Assembly: GCF_019392195.1 (NCBI RefSeq)
Contig: NZ_JAHXKI010000003.1
Location: 434,001 to 498,000, forward strand
Direction: 5' to 3'
Length of the DNA: 64,000 bases
DNA from: Marinobacter sp. F4206
GTDB taxonomy: Bacteria > Pseudomonadota > Gammaproteobacteria > Pseudomonadales > Oleiphilaceae
The translations under genes were made by a program, and so were the position numbers. Shown one piece after another: positions 62,975 through 64,000 of the stretch. Position 1 is the first letter of the stretch; every line of letters begins with the position of its first letter. The notes beneath the pieces are model-generated. The model was not told the origin of the DNA. It searched no databases and was given only the letters and a program-made list of their open reading frames with translations.

Positions 62975-64000
62975 AGACCCTCATAGGCGTGAACCGCTTG
63001 AGTTCGCTCAACTTGTATCCGGTGTATTGGCCCATCAACAGGATCAGGCCCAGGATCACAAAGTGCAGTTCCGGGAAGTTGAAGGTCAGGTGACCTGCCA
63101 GCGGTGCGCTCATCAGGAGGTAGGCGCAGATGGCGACAAACATGCTGCCAGCCCCCTGAATAACGACTTCGTGGGCGCCTTCTTCCTCCCAGAGGATGGA
63201 CATCCGCTCAATGGTCCAGGCAATGATGACCATGGGGAAGAAGGTCACGGTCATTCCGGTATTGAAGCCCATCTGGTAGCCAATGATGCTGAGCCCTGCG
63301 GTGATGAATATCACCAGTATGATCAGGGCTGAAATCCGGGATACCAGCAACAGGTTCAGACTAGAGAGGTAGCCCCGCATCATCAGGCCTATCGAGACCA
63401 CGGACAGAAAGGCAATCAGGCCCGGGACCAGGGTTGTCTGGACGAACGCTACCGCGATCAGGACCGGCATGAAGGTGCCGGAGGTACGGATGCCGATCAC
63501 AATGCGCATGAACGCGACCATGAGTGCGCCCAGGGGGAGCAGAAGTAGCATGCGAAACATGCTCTGCTCCTCGATGGGCAGTTCATAGAAACTGAGGAAG
63601 CCAAGCCCTTTGGAATCGAACTCCATGGTTGAAAGCTGCAGGGCGGGGACCGTCTGCCGGAGCATGGAGAAGCTCACTTCGGAATTGTCTCCGCCGACCA
63701 CGTCCAGCAGCGAGGCAGAGCCCTGGCGCCACAACAGCAGGCTTTCTGGCACACCCTGCTCAGCCGTGTTCGGATCGAAGGTCAGCCACTGTTCTCCGTT
63801 GAATATCTGCAGGAAAGGCATCAGCGATTGCCGGCGTCGGGCGTCTTCCAGCTTTAACCCGTCGGCGGTCCGGGCCGGGATGCCGGAGTGGTTCAGCATG
63901 TCGACCAGCAGTTCGAGGTAGTCTTCCTCGGCCACCAGGAGGGTTGTGTTCTGGGTGCGGGTATCTGGCTGCATGAGACGGATCAACTCCCGGGTCATGC
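62967..64000 (-). CDS. Inactive transglutaminase-like 7TM protein (5' end beyond window)
   Basis: The visible 344 codons run off the right edge; an internal ATG at 63998 is not the real start. Residues up to ~120 form a degenerate transglutaminase-like domain (TLLVAEEDYLELLVDMLNHSG, GEQWLTFDPNTAEQG) without a clear Cys-His-Asp triad. They are followed by seven membrane helices (for example LLLLPLGALMVAFMRIVIG, LVPGLIAFLSVVSIGLM). The C-terminus YTGYKLSELKRFTPMRVYD is the family end. It overlaps the ATP-grasp ligase gene. Probably anchors or feeds the ligase at the inner membrane. Confidence 0.85.
   Translation of the reverse strand, partial: MTRELIRLMQPDTRTQNTTLLVAEEDYLELLVDMLNHSGIPARTADGLKLEDARRRQSLMPFLQIFNGEQWLTFDPNTAEQGVPESLLLWRQGSASLLDVVGGDNSEVSFSMLRQTVPALQLSTMEFDSKGLGFLSFYELPIEEQSMFRMLLLLPLGALMVAFMRIVIGIRTSGTFMPVLIAVAFVQTTLVPGLIAFLSVVSIGLMMRGYLSSLNLLLVSRISALIILVIFITAGLSIIGYQMGFNTGMTVTFFPMVIIAWTIERMSILWEEEGAHEVVIQGAGSMFVAICAYLLMSAPLAGHLTFNFPELHFVILGLILLMGQYTGYKLSELKRFTPMRVYD

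Overview
The window looks like a chromosomal segment of a marine gammaproteobacterium, most likely Marinobacter or a close relative. This rests on recall of family content and gene order: the thrS-infC-rpmI-rplT-pheS-pheT-ihfA-merR string, the nadK/phosphoesterase/rhomboid/DUF1315/DUF2797/pepN string (an order also remembered from Pseudomonas), the DUF1329/YCF48/RND trio, a TAXI-type TRAP transporter, and a BCCT transporter. No database search was run.

Positions 1-21300 form an accessory, stress- and envelope-flavoured region with many small operons on both strands. It holds two related secreted amidohydrolases (one cut by the left edge), two tandem serine hydrolases, two HdeD-like membrane proteins, a DUF2252 protein, a small K+ channel, a cardiolipin synthase, a decayed second cardiolipin synthase, a DUF3299 protein, an AI-2E-type permease, a 7TM PAS histidine kinase with a FixJ-type regulator and a lone receiver, a DUF1269 membrane protein, a D-aminoacylase-like enzyme coupled to a CobW GTPase, a small helical protein and a TRIC/UPF0126 channel. 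Amidohydrolase, hdeD and cls families each occur twice, so the region seems to have grown by duplication and partial decay. The serine hydrolase pair shares an 875-bp tract with no mismatch I could find, inside clearly diverged flanks, which points to gene conversion.

Positions 21300-29600 carry a DUF202 protein, a PilZ protein, a Lon-like AAA+ protease, a second FixJ-type regulator followed by a REC-PAS-histidine kinase, a MaoC-like dehydratase divergent from an AraC regulator, and tRNA-Asp with a near-consensus promoter. A 28-residue very acidic ORF with a good ribosome binding site follows the tRNA.

Positions 29700-46700 hold an AraC regulator, 2,4-dienoyl-CoA reductase (fadH), an unknown coiled-coil protein, nadK, a phosphoesterase, a rhomboid protease, DUF1315, DUF2797, pepN, then a DUF1329 / YCF48-like / RND exporter set. 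A Fur-box-like palindrome lies upstream of the DUF1315 gene.

Positions 46800-64000 hold a TAXI-TRAP transporter, the translation operon thrS to ihfA (infC starts with AUU and is therefore easily missed), tRNA-Pro(GGG), an FMN-binding glutamate-synthase-like protein, a BCCT transporter with a palindromic promoter, and an ATP-grasp ligase overlapping a 7TM inactive-transglutaminase-like gene that runs off the right edge. Most operons here end in clear hairpin-plus-U terminators. No CRISPR array, prophage or intact insertion sequence was seen.
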